The notes: generated by a model from the sequence alone, not told the origin. 5,311 bases of DNA from Kiritimatiellota bacterium (GCA_009777165.1 WRML01000183.1:1-5311), one strand, 5' to 3'; shown: positions 1-5,090, counted from the first letter of the stretch. Program-made: numbers and translations.

Positions 1-95
1 GCCGATTGCGCATCAATCTCCAGCACCAGGATCGCCCCTTGCGCGGTCGCGCCCGCCAGACACACCGCCATCACACAACCCAACATCCTTTTCAT
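1..95 (-). CDS. N-terminal fragment of an exported protein (runs off the left edge)
   Basis: Reading leftward from the ATG at 95-93 gives 31 complete codons without a stop: MKRMLGCVMAVCLAGATAQ, then GAILVLEIDAQS. This is a textbook signal peptide: a short basic start (KR), a hydrophobic core of about 12 residues, then small residues (A-T-A, A-Q-G-A) suited to signal peptidase I around residues 18-20. The start is supported by a strong GGAGG at 107-103 with a 7-nt spacer. The mature protein is almost entirely outside the window, so its function cannot be named. A Cys at residue 12 lies inside the hydrophobic core and has no clear lipobox, so a lipoprotein is possible but less likely. The gene lies downstream of and co-directional with the metallopeptidase, separated by a probable terminator and a hairpin repeat. 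No convincing promoter was found directly in front of it. Confidence 0.72.
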   Translation of the reverse strand, partial: MKRMLGCVMAVCLAGATAQGAILVLEIDAQS

Positions 96-102
96 CCCAC
101 GG

Positions 103-107
103 CCTCC
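103..107 (-). promoter_or_regulatory. Shine-Dalgarno site of the left-edge gene
   Basis: On the minus strand AAGGAGG is followed by CCGTGGG and ATG. This 7-nt spacing fixes the start at 95. A run of eight T on the plus strand (A on the minus strand) at 108-115 lies directly upstream and would leave the site unstructured in the mRNA. Confidence 0.7.
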
Positions 108-118
108 TTTTTTTTCAT

Positions 119-186
119 TCACACAACCGCACGGAGGTCACGAAGGAAAACAAAACATCCTTTGTGTCCTTTGTGCCTTCGTGTGA
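119..186. repeat. Fold-back repeat A: 29-bp imperfect hairpin made of 9-nt units
   Basis: Arms 119-147 and 158-186 pair over 29 positions with four mismatches and a few G-T pairs, around a 10-nt A-rich loop (AAACAAAACA). Each arm is itself an array with 9-nt periodicity: CACGGAGGT CACGAAGGA on the left, TCCTTTGTG TCCTTTGTG CCTTCGTG on the right. No U-tract follows on either strand, so it is not a canonical terminator. It lies just upstream of the left-edge gene and may be in that gene's 5' leader. It resembles repeat B at 2130-2261 in the GAGGTC and AAAACAAAA portions. Confidence 0.8.
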
Positions 187-210
187 GAAATCAATTTGCC
201 CATCTTTCAT

Positions 211-238
211 AAAACCTATCCCAAGAATACAGGATAGG
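211..238 (-). terminator. Probable intrinsic terminator of the metallopeptidase gene
   Basis: On the minus strand, 39 nt past the stop codon, CCTATCC (238-232) pairs with GGATAGG (221-215) across a 10-nt loop and is followed by TTTT (214-211). The stem is short and AT-containing and the U-tract has only four residues, so termination may be incomplete. Confidence 0.5.
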
Positions 239-276
239 GATTACGCCTAAACGCAAGCCCATGTCAAGCCGATGTC

Positions 277-960
277 TCACCGGCGTTTCGCCCGCATGAG
301 GTAATAGAGGAGCGTCATCAGCGACGCGACCGCCCCGGCCACATACGTCAGGAACGCCGCGTTCAGCACCTTCGCCGCATCCTGCTCCTGCGTGGGCGAG
401 ACCACGCCCGTCATCACGATGTGCTGCTTCGCCCGCGCGCTCGCGTCCCACTCGACCGGCAACGTGACGAGCGCGAAGACGAACGCCACCGCGAACATCC
501 CGCACCCGACCAGCACCATCAGGTCAGAGCGGAACATCATGCCGAGAAAAAAGACGTAGATCGCCAGATTGCTGCTGAGGCTCGTGACGGGGACCAGCAC
601 CGTGCGCAGCGTGAGCGGCATATAGCCCTCCGCGTGCTGCAGGGCGTGACCCGCCTCATGACACGCAATGCCGACCGCCGCGAGCGAACTCGACCCGTAC
701 ACGTCCGGCGACAACCTCAGTGCCTTGCGGGAGGGATCGTAATGGTCGGAGAGGAAGCCCTTCGACTGCTCGACCGACACGTCGAACACGCCCCCCCCCC
801 TCAGCATCCGCTCCGCCGCCTGCGCCCCGGTCAGCCCAGAATAACTCGCCGTCTTCGAATATTTCGCGAACGCCGATTTCACCATCATCTGCGCGATCCC
901 CGCCAGCACCAGCACCGGCACCATCATCATCAAATACGTCGGGTCCATCAACTGAAACAT
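277..960 (-). CDS. YugP-type membrane zinc metallopeptidase (Zn_peptidase_2 family)
   Basis: The 227-residue product matches the bacterial neutral zinc metallopeptidase family represented by Bacillus YugP, in length and in ordered motifs. A hydrophobic N-terminal segment lies at about 8-28. The conserved SDHYDP is at 71-76, followed by a 'LRLSPDVY' block. The zinc site HEAGH is at 101-105 (H101 and H105 ligands, E102 catalytic). 'GYMPLTLR' is at 112-119. LPVEWDAS at 168-174 carries E170, the likely third ligand. Further hydrophobic segments lie at about 131-142, 147-167 and 203-222, so the protein should be a multi-pass inner-membrane peptidase. Its natural substrate is not known. The tail MRAKRR is basic and fits a cytoplasmic C-terminus. 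The start at 960 is chosen from a GGGGAGGG site 7 nt upstream and the promoter just before it; the same frame stays open much further upstream but that part overlaps the aminotransferase gene. A G10 tract encodes the Gly55-Gly57 region, where family members are not normally Gly-rich. Confidence 0.93.
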   Translation of the reverse strand: MFQLMDPTYLMMMVPVLVLAGIAQMMVKSAFAKYSKTASYSGLTGAQAAERMLRGGGVFDVSVEQSKGFLSDHYDPSRKALRLSPDVYGSSSLAAVGIACHEAGHALQHAEGYMPLTLRTVLVPVTSLSSNLAIYVFFLGMMFRSDLMVLVGCGMFAVAFVFALVTLPVEWDASARAKQHIVMTGVVSPTQEQDAAKVLNAAFLTYVAGAVASLMTLLYYLMRAKRR

Positions 961-967
961 ACCAATA

Positions 968-975
968 CCCTCCCC
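968..975 (-). promoter_or_regulatory. Shine-Dalgarno site of the metallopeptidase gene
   Basis: GGGGAGGG on the minus strand lies 7 nt before the ATG at 960. It selects this start over longer in-frame options. Confidence 0.75.
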
Positions 976-988
976 AAAAGAATATTTT

Positions 989-1017
989 ATTATGCGGATT
1001 ACCCTGCCGAAAGTCAA
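989..1017 (-). promoter_or_regulatory. Sigma-70-type promoter of the metallopeptidase gene
   Basis: On the minus strand TTGACT (1017-1012) is separated by 17 nt from CATAAT (994-989); each hexamer is one base from consensus. The predicted start of transcription is near 982, giving a leader of about 22 nt that contains the ribosome binding site. The promoter lies wholly in the 95-bp gap after the aminotransferase stop codon, so the peptidase can be expressed independently. Confidence 0.72.
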
Positions 1018-1055
1018 CCGCGAAATCGGTCTTGATGGGGGATTTTCCTCTGTGC

Positions 1056-2021
1056 TTAATACGGTGTCCGCAACGCTGAATTTTCGGCGATGTCCTGCGC
1101 CAGCAACGCGTTGAGCCGTGTGCCGACGGGGCCGGGGCGGCCGTCGCCGACGGGGGCCCCATCGTAGACACACGCGGAGGCCACGTCGAGCGTCGTGCCG
1201 ACGACGAGCATCTCGGAGGCCCCCCTGACATCGCTTTCCGAAATGTCCGCGAACGCGATCCGTGCCAACGTGCCGTCCGTAAGCAGCGCCTCCGCCAACC
1301 GCATGACGCGCAGCATGGTCGTGCCGCTCAGGATGTGGTTCGGCTTCGGGAAGAGGAGTTCGCGGAGGGGGGTCACGATCCCGGCGTTCTCCGTCGCGCC
1401 CTCGGCCAGGAACCCGAGGGGGTCGTAGGTGAAGGCGAAATCGCACCCCCCGTCGACCGCCTCGCGCTTGACCTGCGCGTTCGGGAGGTAGTTGCAGTGC
1501 TTGAACGTCGCCCAGTTGCCGGACTTCACGGGGACGCCGCTGCGCATCGCGCGGCCCCCCCCCGGGTGCGCCGTCATGAAGAGGGTCCCGGCGGCATAGA
1601 CCACCACGTACAGCGCGGGGCGGGGGGACTCGTAGGGGCTGACCCCGAACCCCCCCGGGCCCCGCGCCAGAATCACACGGCAGAGGCAGTCGTCGCGACC
1701 CGCGACCGCCAGCGTCTGCAGGACAATCTCGCGGATATCCCCTACCCCCCCCGGCCATGCGAGCGCGATTGCCTCGGCGGAGCGCATGAGGCGCCCCAGA
1801 TGCGCGTCGAGGTTGTACGCCGCGCGGCCGACGCACTTGAACGTGTCGAACACGCCGTCCCCCCGGTGCACCAGATGGTCGTCCAGAGGGGCCTGCATCA
1901 GCACGGGGTCGGTCACGACCCCCCCCAGCACGCTGGAGTACATGGCGTAGTACCGCTCCATCCACGGCATCCGCGTCGCGGCGAGCGCGTCCGTGTAATC
2001 GGAAAAAGAGATGATTTTCAT
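1056..2021 (-). CDS. Class IV (fold-type IV) PLP-dependent aminotransferase
   Basis: The 321-residue product belongs to the branched-chain / D-amino-acid aminotransferase and aminodeoxychorismate lyase superfamily. These enzymes use pyridoxal phosphate to move an amino group to a 2-oxo acid or to cleave aminodeoxychorismate. Visible signatures: HRGDGVFDTFK at 52-62 (R53 is the usual phosphate contact), KHCNYLPN at 174-181 with K174 as the probable Schiff-base lysine, E207 in 'LAEGATEN' as the probable pyridine-nitrogen contact, and 'SGTTMLRV' at 232-239 in the second phosphate loop. The N-terminal block around 'MYSSVLGGVVTDP' and 'DDHLVHRGDGVF' resembles the branch that includes plant chloroplast D-amino-acid transaminase/ADC lyase-like enzymes; this comparison is from memory. 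The substrate cannot be fixed from motifs. No pabA/pabB or ilv gene lies nearby. The start at 2021 lacks a Shine-Dalgarno site but coincides with the predicted transcription start. Met18, Met21 and Met27 are alternatives. Glycine codons are mostly GGG, giving repeated G7-G9 tracts at Gly-Gly pairs. Confidence 0.92.
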   Translation of the reverse strand: MKIISFSDYTDALAATRMPWMERYYAMYSSVLGGVVTDPVLMQAPLDDHLVHRGDGVFDTFKCVGRAAYNLDAHLGRLMRSAEAIALAWPGGVGDIREIVLQTLAVAGRDDCLCRVILARGPGGFGVSPYESPRPALYVVVYAAGTLFMTAHPGGGRAMRSGVPVKSGNWATFKHCNYLPNAQVKREAVDGGCDFAFTYDPLGFLAEGATENAGIVTPLRELLFPKPNHILSGTTMLRVMRLAEALLTDGTLARIAFADISESDVRGASEMLVVGTTLDVASACVYDGAPVGDGRPGPVGTRLNALLAQDIAENSALRTPY

Positions 2022-2027
2022 GGCGGT

Positions 2028-2057
2028 ATTATACGATGTTTCTGCGGGTCTTGTCCA
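2028..2057 (-). promoter_or_regulatory. Promoter of the aminotransferase gene, predicting a leaderless mRNA
   Basis: On the minus strand TGGACA (2057-2052, one mismatch to consensus) is followed after 18 nt by a perfect TATAAT (2033-2028). Only six bases (ACCGCC) separate the -10 box from the ATG at 2021, so transcription would be expected to begin at or within a base or two of the A of the start codon. No purine-rich ribosome site is present. If a downstream Met were the true start, this would be a normal short leader instead. Confidence 0.68.
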
Positions 2058-2071
2058 CTCTATAGCAAATG

Positions 2072-2108
2072 AACTTCACATTGCGCGAAGTGCGCCAACT
2101 TCACATTG
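2072..2108. repeat. Pair of 12-bp direct repeats upstream of the aminotransferase promoter
   Basis: AACTTCACATTG occurs at 2072-2083 and again at 2097-2108, exactly 25 bp apart. The intervening GAAGT (2087-2091) is the inverse of the ACTTC within each copy, so the block reads ACTTC / GAAGT / ACTTC. It lies 15-51 bp upstream of the -35 box. It could be a binding site for a regulator, or a fragment of another intergenic repeat. Function is inference only. Confidence 0.5.
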
Positions 2109-2129
2109 ACACACTCAGCCCTCCTTATT

Positions 2130-2261
2130 GTTTCACACAGAGACACAGCGCCACAGAGGTCGCTCCGAGAAAACAAAAAGAAATCATCTATGTAACCTCT
2201 GTGTCGTCGAGGGGACCCTACGAGCGCAGGCGCGGCCCGTGGGGCGGGTTCTGTGTGAAAC
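2130..2261. repeat. Fold-back repeat B: nested inverted repeat with an apparent insertion
   Basis: Outer arms GTTTCACACAG (2130-2140) and CTGTGTGAAAC (2251-2261) are perfect inverse copies. Inner arms CACAGAGGT (2152-2160) and ACCTCTGTG (2195-2203) are also perfect, around a 34-nt A-rich loop. The left side is a CACAGAGA/CACAGCGC/CACAGAGG array. The left inner-outer gap is 11 nt and the right one 47 nt. The extra right-hand DNA is GC-rich and contains its own hairpin, CCCTACG (2216-2222) with CGTGGGG (2238-2244). No ORF here looks like a protein. Confidence 0.7.
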
Positions 2262-2288
2262 GAGCAACATTGTTTTCTTACTATGTTC

Positions 2289-2318
2289 ATGTAGCAACGT
2301 CAAGTTAAAACACCATAT
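2289..2318 (+). repeat. Left arm of a 30-bp inverted repeat bounding the secreted-protein gene
   Basis: This arm matches the reverse complement of 5022-5051 at 28 of 30 positions, with an uninterrupted 19-bp core CAACGTCAAGTTAAAACAC at 2295-2313. It lies 143 bp upstream of the promoter at 2461. Confidence 0.85.
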
Positions 2319-2328
2319 CAAACCCCCA

Positions 2329-2362
2329 GCCGGAATACCGGCCACCCCCTTTCAAAAGGGGG
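2329..2362. repeat. Two adjacent short palindromes
   Basis: GCCGG AATA CCGGC (2329-2342) is followed by CCCCCTTT CA AAAGGGGG (2345-2362), an 8-bp perfect inverted repeat with a 2-nt centre. No T-run follows, so neither is a good terminator. The second has the form of short C/T-A/G extragenic palindromes seen scattered in many genomes. Confidence 0.6.
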
Positions 2363-2367
2363 CTTAC

Positions 2368-2394
2368 CTCCTGCGTCCCCTAGGTCTCCTCCCT
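2368..2394. repeat. Three degenerate 9-nt units related to repeat C
   Basis: The stretch reads CTCCTGCGT, CCCCTAGGT, CTCCTCCCT. The same unit (CTCCTATGT, CTCCTGCGT) forms the right arm of the fold-back repeat at 5091-5160. There is no matching inverse arm beside it here, so it looks like half an element. Confidence 0.55.
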
Positions 2395-2404
2395 CCCCCC
2401 ATTC

Positions 2405-2446
2405 CTCACTCCTAACTCCTAATTCCTAATTTCTAATTCCTAATTC
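2405..2446. repeat. Heptanucleotide tandem array, six units
   Basis: Six contiguous heptamers are present: CTCACTC, CTAACTC, CTAATTC, CTAATTT, CTAATTC, CTAATTC. It ends 14 bp before the -35 box of the secreted-protein gene. It resembles the short tandemly repeated heptamers of cyanobacteria and other bacteria. Unit number may vary between strains, but nothing in the sequence shows that it affects expression. Confidence 0.75.
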
Positions 2447-2460
2447 TCTCTCCCCTTCCC

Positions 2461-2489
2461 TTGACTTTCAGCATATTTTGAAATATAAT
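2461..2489 (+). promoter_or_regulatory. Sigma-70-type promoter of the secreted repeat protein
   Basis: TTGACT (2461-2466) and a perfect TATAAT (2484-2489) are separated by 17 nt. The predicted transcription start is near 2496, giving a leader of about 48 nt. The -35 region TTGACTTTCAGCA matches that of the metallopeptidase promoter (TTGACTTTCGGCA) at 12 of 13 bases. Confidence 0.8.
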
Positions 2490-2514
2490 CGGCTTGTCTT
2501 TTTTTGGGATTAAA

Positions 2515-2538
2515 GGGAGTTTTACAAAATGCAAGGAG
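2515..2538 (+). promoter_or_regulatory. Two tandem ribosome binding sites, each with its own in-frame ATG
   Basis: GGGAG at 2515-2519 is 9 nt before an ATG at 2529. AAGGAG at 2533-2538 is 5 nt before an ATG at 2544. Both ATGs are in the same frame, five codons apart. The second has the better match and gives the more typical signal peptide start, MRKR. Confidence 0.65.
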
Positions 2539-2543
2539 TAACC

Positions 2544-5000
2544 ATGCGCAAACGCACACCACACGCACTCGTCATCGCCACCGCGCTGTTCGCGGCGCAC
2601 GCGGCACACGCCGCGCCAACATCCACATTCAACCTCGCCACCGGAATCGGCACGGGACAGTCGTCCGATTACAGTTGGGACGGCTGGGGGATACTCACCG
2701 TCCACGACGGCGCGGACATCGAAATCACAGGCGCGGTGACGGGCGGGAAGCGCATCGTCATCGAAACGGACGCGACCGCAAGCGTTACGCTCAACAACGT
2801 GTCTATTACGGATATGCCCTACGGCCAGGGTACCGGTGAAAACGCCTGTCCGCTCTGGCTGCACGGCGGCTCCACGCTGAACCTTACCTTAGCCGGAGAT
2901 AATACCCTTTCGGCGGGGTTGTATGCGCCGGGAATCCGGTGTGAGGACGCAACGCTTGTCATCACCGCCGCAAGCACGGGAACGCTGACGGCATACGGAG
3001 GCAATAACAGCGCAGGCATCGGAGGGCGTAGCGGTAACGGCAGCGGCACCATCGTGATAAACGGCGGTACGGTCAACGCCACAGGCGGCAGTGGCGGCTC
3101 GGGCATCGGCAGCGGCAGCAACGGCGCATCGAGTGGCACAATCACCATCAACGGCGGTAGGGTTACAGCCTTTAACGATGGTAGCGGCAGCGGGCGTGGC
3201 ATTGGTGGCAACATGCTGCCTTATACCCAATTTACGCTGGATGGCGGCGCTGTGGTGATCACTTCGAGTATTCAAGTATCCTCCATCACTTCACAATACC
3301 TCAACGGCATCCTGTTCGTCGGCGGCACAGGCACGCTGTACGGCAACGTAACGCTCACCGACGACATCACCATACCCGCAGGTTATACGCTGACCATCCC
3401 AAGCGGCGCCACCTTAACCATACCCGCAGACGTAATCCTGACCAATTACGGAACGATCACCAACGACGGCGCAATCATCAACTACGGCGGGCTTTATAAC
3501 TACGGCACGGTCAACGGAAGCGGCACGGTCGCGCCCAAGCCAGTCCAGGACTCCCCCCTGTTGGTGAAGGGAAGCGGCTGGGATTACAGCGGCGGCGTGT
3601 TCTACATTCATAACGGGGCAAACGTGGTCATCACAGGCACGACCTCCAACGAGCGCGTCGAGGTGGCGGCGAACGCGACGGCAACCATCACGCTCGACGA
3701 TGTGAACATCACCTCAAGCGTCAATTCCCCCCTGTCGCTCAATGCGGGCGCGAATGTGACGCTTGTGCTGACGGGAGCCAATTCCCTGACCGCGTCGGGC
3801 AGTTCTTACGCGGGCCTGCAAGTGTCATACAGCTACGCGTCGCTGACCATTGACGCGGCAAGCACGGGCAGCCTTGCGGCCATCGGCGGCGACATGGGCG
3901 GCGGCGCGGGCATCGGCGTCGGCGGCGGCACGTCTGTGAACTGGGGGAGCATCACGATCAACGGCGGCTTCGTCACCGCGACTGGCCGGGCCGGCGGCGC
4001 GGGCATCGGCGGTGGTGCCGGAGGACCCGGCGGCACGATCACGATCAACGGGGGCGTCGTTGACGCCAACGGCGGCGGCGTCACGGGCGCACCGGGCATC
4101 GGCGGGGGATCCCAAAGCGGCCAATCGACAACCGTCAACATCCACGGCGGCACGGTCACGGCAACCGGCGTGGTCCAAAGCATCGGCCCCGGCGTGAACA
4201 GCACGGGGAATTGCTCGCTGAACGTGAACGGAAACGCCGTTATCCACGCGAACTCGAACACCGCCCCGTCCACATCGGGCATTTCAAAGGGAATCCTGTT
4301 CCACAACACCACCGGAAATGTGTACGGAAACGTCACGCTTGCCGACAACCTGACCGTGGACGCCAGCCAAACGCTGACCATCCGCGACGGCGCGGCGTTG
4401 ACGATACCGGCGGGCGTGACGCTGACCAACAACGGCATCGTGACGCCCGCCGACGGCTCAACGGTAACAGCCGACGGAACCGTGGCAAACAACAAAATCA
4501 ACGGCGCCAATGCGGGCCTGTTCACCGCAAACGTCAAGGATCAGACCAGCGTGACGCTCAACGCCGCGTCCCTTCTCGCCGCCACGGGACAGGACATCGA
4601 ATATGCTTACAACACCGTCAATTCCGTCCCTGCCAGCGGATGGCAGGATGGCTTGACGTTCAGCGGACTGACCGAGGCAACCACTTATTACTTCTTTGCC
4701 CGTTCCAAAGCGGATGTGGTTTTCGCCACGGGAACCGCCTCGGGTGGCGTTGCGATTACGACCGCCGCCGCCACGCCGCCGGTCATCACCGGATTCTTGT
4801 TCCTCCCCGGTGGCGACCTCCACATCACCGCAACCAACTGCGTGCCCGGCGCCACCTACGCCATTGTCGGCACGACAAACCTCGCGCAGCCGTTCGACAT
4901 CCCCCATGCCGCAGACACCGCCGACGGCAACGGCAACCTCGACATCACCATCGGCAAGCCCGTGGACAACGCCCACTTCTTCCGGCTCATTCAGGAATGA
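2544..5000 (+). CDS. Secreted beta-helix-like repeat protein with two duplicated modules
   Basis: The 818-residue product starts with a signal peptide (MRKR, hydrophobic 8-18, A-H-A near 21-23), so it is exported. Module 1 (about 41-305) and module 2 (about 343-633) are homologous. Each opens with a Trp-containing 'WxxxGxxxxHxGAxxxITG' motif, continues through Val/Thr/Asn-rich strands, then Gly-rich rungs of the form 'GTITINGGxVxA' (five clear copies, near 168, 198, 468, 497 and 529), and closes with 'YGNVTL...LTIP' (265-305, 593-633). This pattern fits right-handed parallel beta-helix cell-surface proteins, including Cthe_2159-like carbohydrate-binding proteins; a glycan-binding role is inference. 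Residues 660-741 resemble an Fn3-like repeat ('YAYNTVNSVPASGWQDG'). Residues 744-818 resemble a C-terminal module of secreted proteins in Verrucomicrobiota relatives ('IVGTTNLAQPF', 'HFFRL'). No catalytic motif, membrane anchor, LPXTG or PEP-CTERM tail is visible. An alternative start at 2529 adds MQGVT. The gene is bounded by inverted repeats and uses GGC-rich glycine codons. Confidence 0.88.
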   Translation: MRKRTPHALVIATALFAAHAAHAAPTSTFNLATGIGTGQSSDYSWDGWGILTVHDGADIEITGAVTGGKRIVIETDATASVTLNNVSITDMPYGQGTGENACPLWLHGGSTLNLTLAGDNTLSAGLYAPGIRCEDATLVITAASTGTLTAYGGNNSAGIGGRSGNGSGTIVINGGTVNATGGSGGSGIGSGSNGASSGTITINGGRVTAFNDGSGSGRGIGGNMLPYTQFTLDGGAVVITSSIQVSSITSQYLNGILFVGGTGTLYGNVTLTDDITIPAGYTLTIPSGATLTIPADVILTNYGTITNDGAIINYGGLYNYGTVNGSGTVAPKPVQDSPLLVKGSGWDYSGGVFYIHNGANVVITGTTSNERVEVAANATATITLDDVNITSSVNSPLSLNAGANVTLVLTGANSLTASGSSYAGLQVSYSYASLTIDAASTGSLAAIGGDMGGGAGIGVGGGTSVNWGSITINGGFVTATGRAGGAGIGGGAGGPGGTITINGGVVDANGGGVTGAPGIGGGSQSGQSTTVNIHGGTVTATGVVQSIGPGVNSTGNCSLNVNGNAVIHANSNTAPSTSGISKGILFHNTTGNVYGNVTLADNLTVDASQTLTIRDGAALTIPAGVTLTNNGIVTPADGSTVTADGTVANNKINGANAGLFTANVKDQTSVTLNAASLLAATGQDIEYAYNTVNSVPASGWQDGLTFSGLTEATTYYFFARSKADVVFATGTASGGVAITTAAATPPVITGFLFLPGGDLHITATNCVPGATYAIVGTTNLAQPFDIPHAADTADGNGNLDITIGKPVDNAHFFRLIQE
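2664..4442 (+). repeat. Intragenic duplication: two copies of a roughly 270-290-residue module
   Basis: Copy 1 spans 2664-3458 and copy 2 spans 3570-4442. Matching landmarks occur in the same order. The opening Trp motif is 'SWDGWGILTVHDGADIEITG' against 'WDYSGGVFYIHNGANVVITG'. The 'AASTGxL' turn occurs at residues 142-148 and 438-444. Gly-rich rungs follow, then the closing strand block: 'LYGNVTLTDDIT' against 'VYGNVTLADNLT', each followed by 'LTIP' repeats and 'LTNxG'. Copy 2 has three rung units, copy 1 two. The protein identity is clearly partial, so the duplication is old, not a recent DNA-level event. Confidence 0.78.
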
Positions 5001-5021
5001 GAGGAGAAGTTTCCAGTTTCT

Positions 5022-5051
5022 ATATAGTGTTTTAACTTGACGTTGTTACAT
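5022..5051 (-). repeat. Right arm of the 30-bp inverted repeat bounding the secreted-protein gene
   Basis: The core at 5027-5045 is the exact reverse complement of 2295-2313, and the full arm matches the left arm at 28 of 30 positions. It begins 22 bp after the stop codon. Together the arms enclose 2763 bp containing one gene and its promoter. Outside the arms only a 2-bp TC is shared, so no clear target-site duplication is seen. Confidence 0.85.
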
Positions 5052-5058
5052 TCGGCAA

Positions 5059-5075
5059 CAGGGCTGAAAGCCCTG
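5059..5075 (+). other. Perfect 7-bp hairpin downstream of the secreted-protein gene
   Basis: CAGGGCT GAA AGCCCTG forms a 7-bp stem with a 3-nt loop, 59 nt after the stop codon. No U-tract follows, so it may stabilise a 3' end or be an extragenic palindrome, not a classic terminator. The core GGCTGAAAGCC recurs at 5193-5203. Confidence 0.6.
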
Positions 5076-5090
5076 CAAGCGGCAACTCAG

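Noticed and set aside
119..186. Repeat A as an intrinsic terminator
   Set aside because: The stem is long, but neither strand has a T-run after it; the T8 run at 108-115 is on the wrong side for the strand on which it would need to act.
239..267. TTGACA on the minus strand at 267-262 as a promoter for the left-edge gene
   Set aside because: No acceptable -10 box at 16-18 nt (best is CGTAAT), and transcription would run straight into the terminator-like hairpin at 238-211.
961..1965. N-terminal extension of the metallopeptidase frame to 1965
   Set aside because: The extension overlaps the aminotransferase gene in another frame, is low-complexity, and is made unnecessary by the promoter and ribosome site just before 960.
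421..2072. Plus-strand open frames opposite the metallopeptidase and aminotransferase genes (421-1035, 720-1079, 1195-1428, 1335-2072)
   Set aside because: Arg/Pro/His-rich compositions typical of antisense frames in GC-rich DNA; the minus-strand genes carry the recognisable motifs.
2060..2415. Small open frames in the intergenic region (2060-2290 minus, 2069-2308 and 2128-2415 plus)
   Set aside because: They run through the fold-back and palindrome repeats, lack ribosome sites and resemble no protein.
2405..2446. CRISPR array
   Set aside because: The units are contiguous heptamers with no spacers, and no cas gene is present.
3825..4976. Long open frames on the minus strand opposite the secreted-protein gene (3825-4247, 3833-4537, 4458-4976), and similar ones at 2819-3275
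   Set aside because: They are Pro/Ala/Val/Asp-rich mirror translations of the Gly/Thr-rich repeats, with no ribosome site or family resemblance.
2289..5051. A complete insertion sequence
   Set aside because: No transposase-like protein and no clear target-site duplication; only inverted ends and one secreted-protein gene are present.
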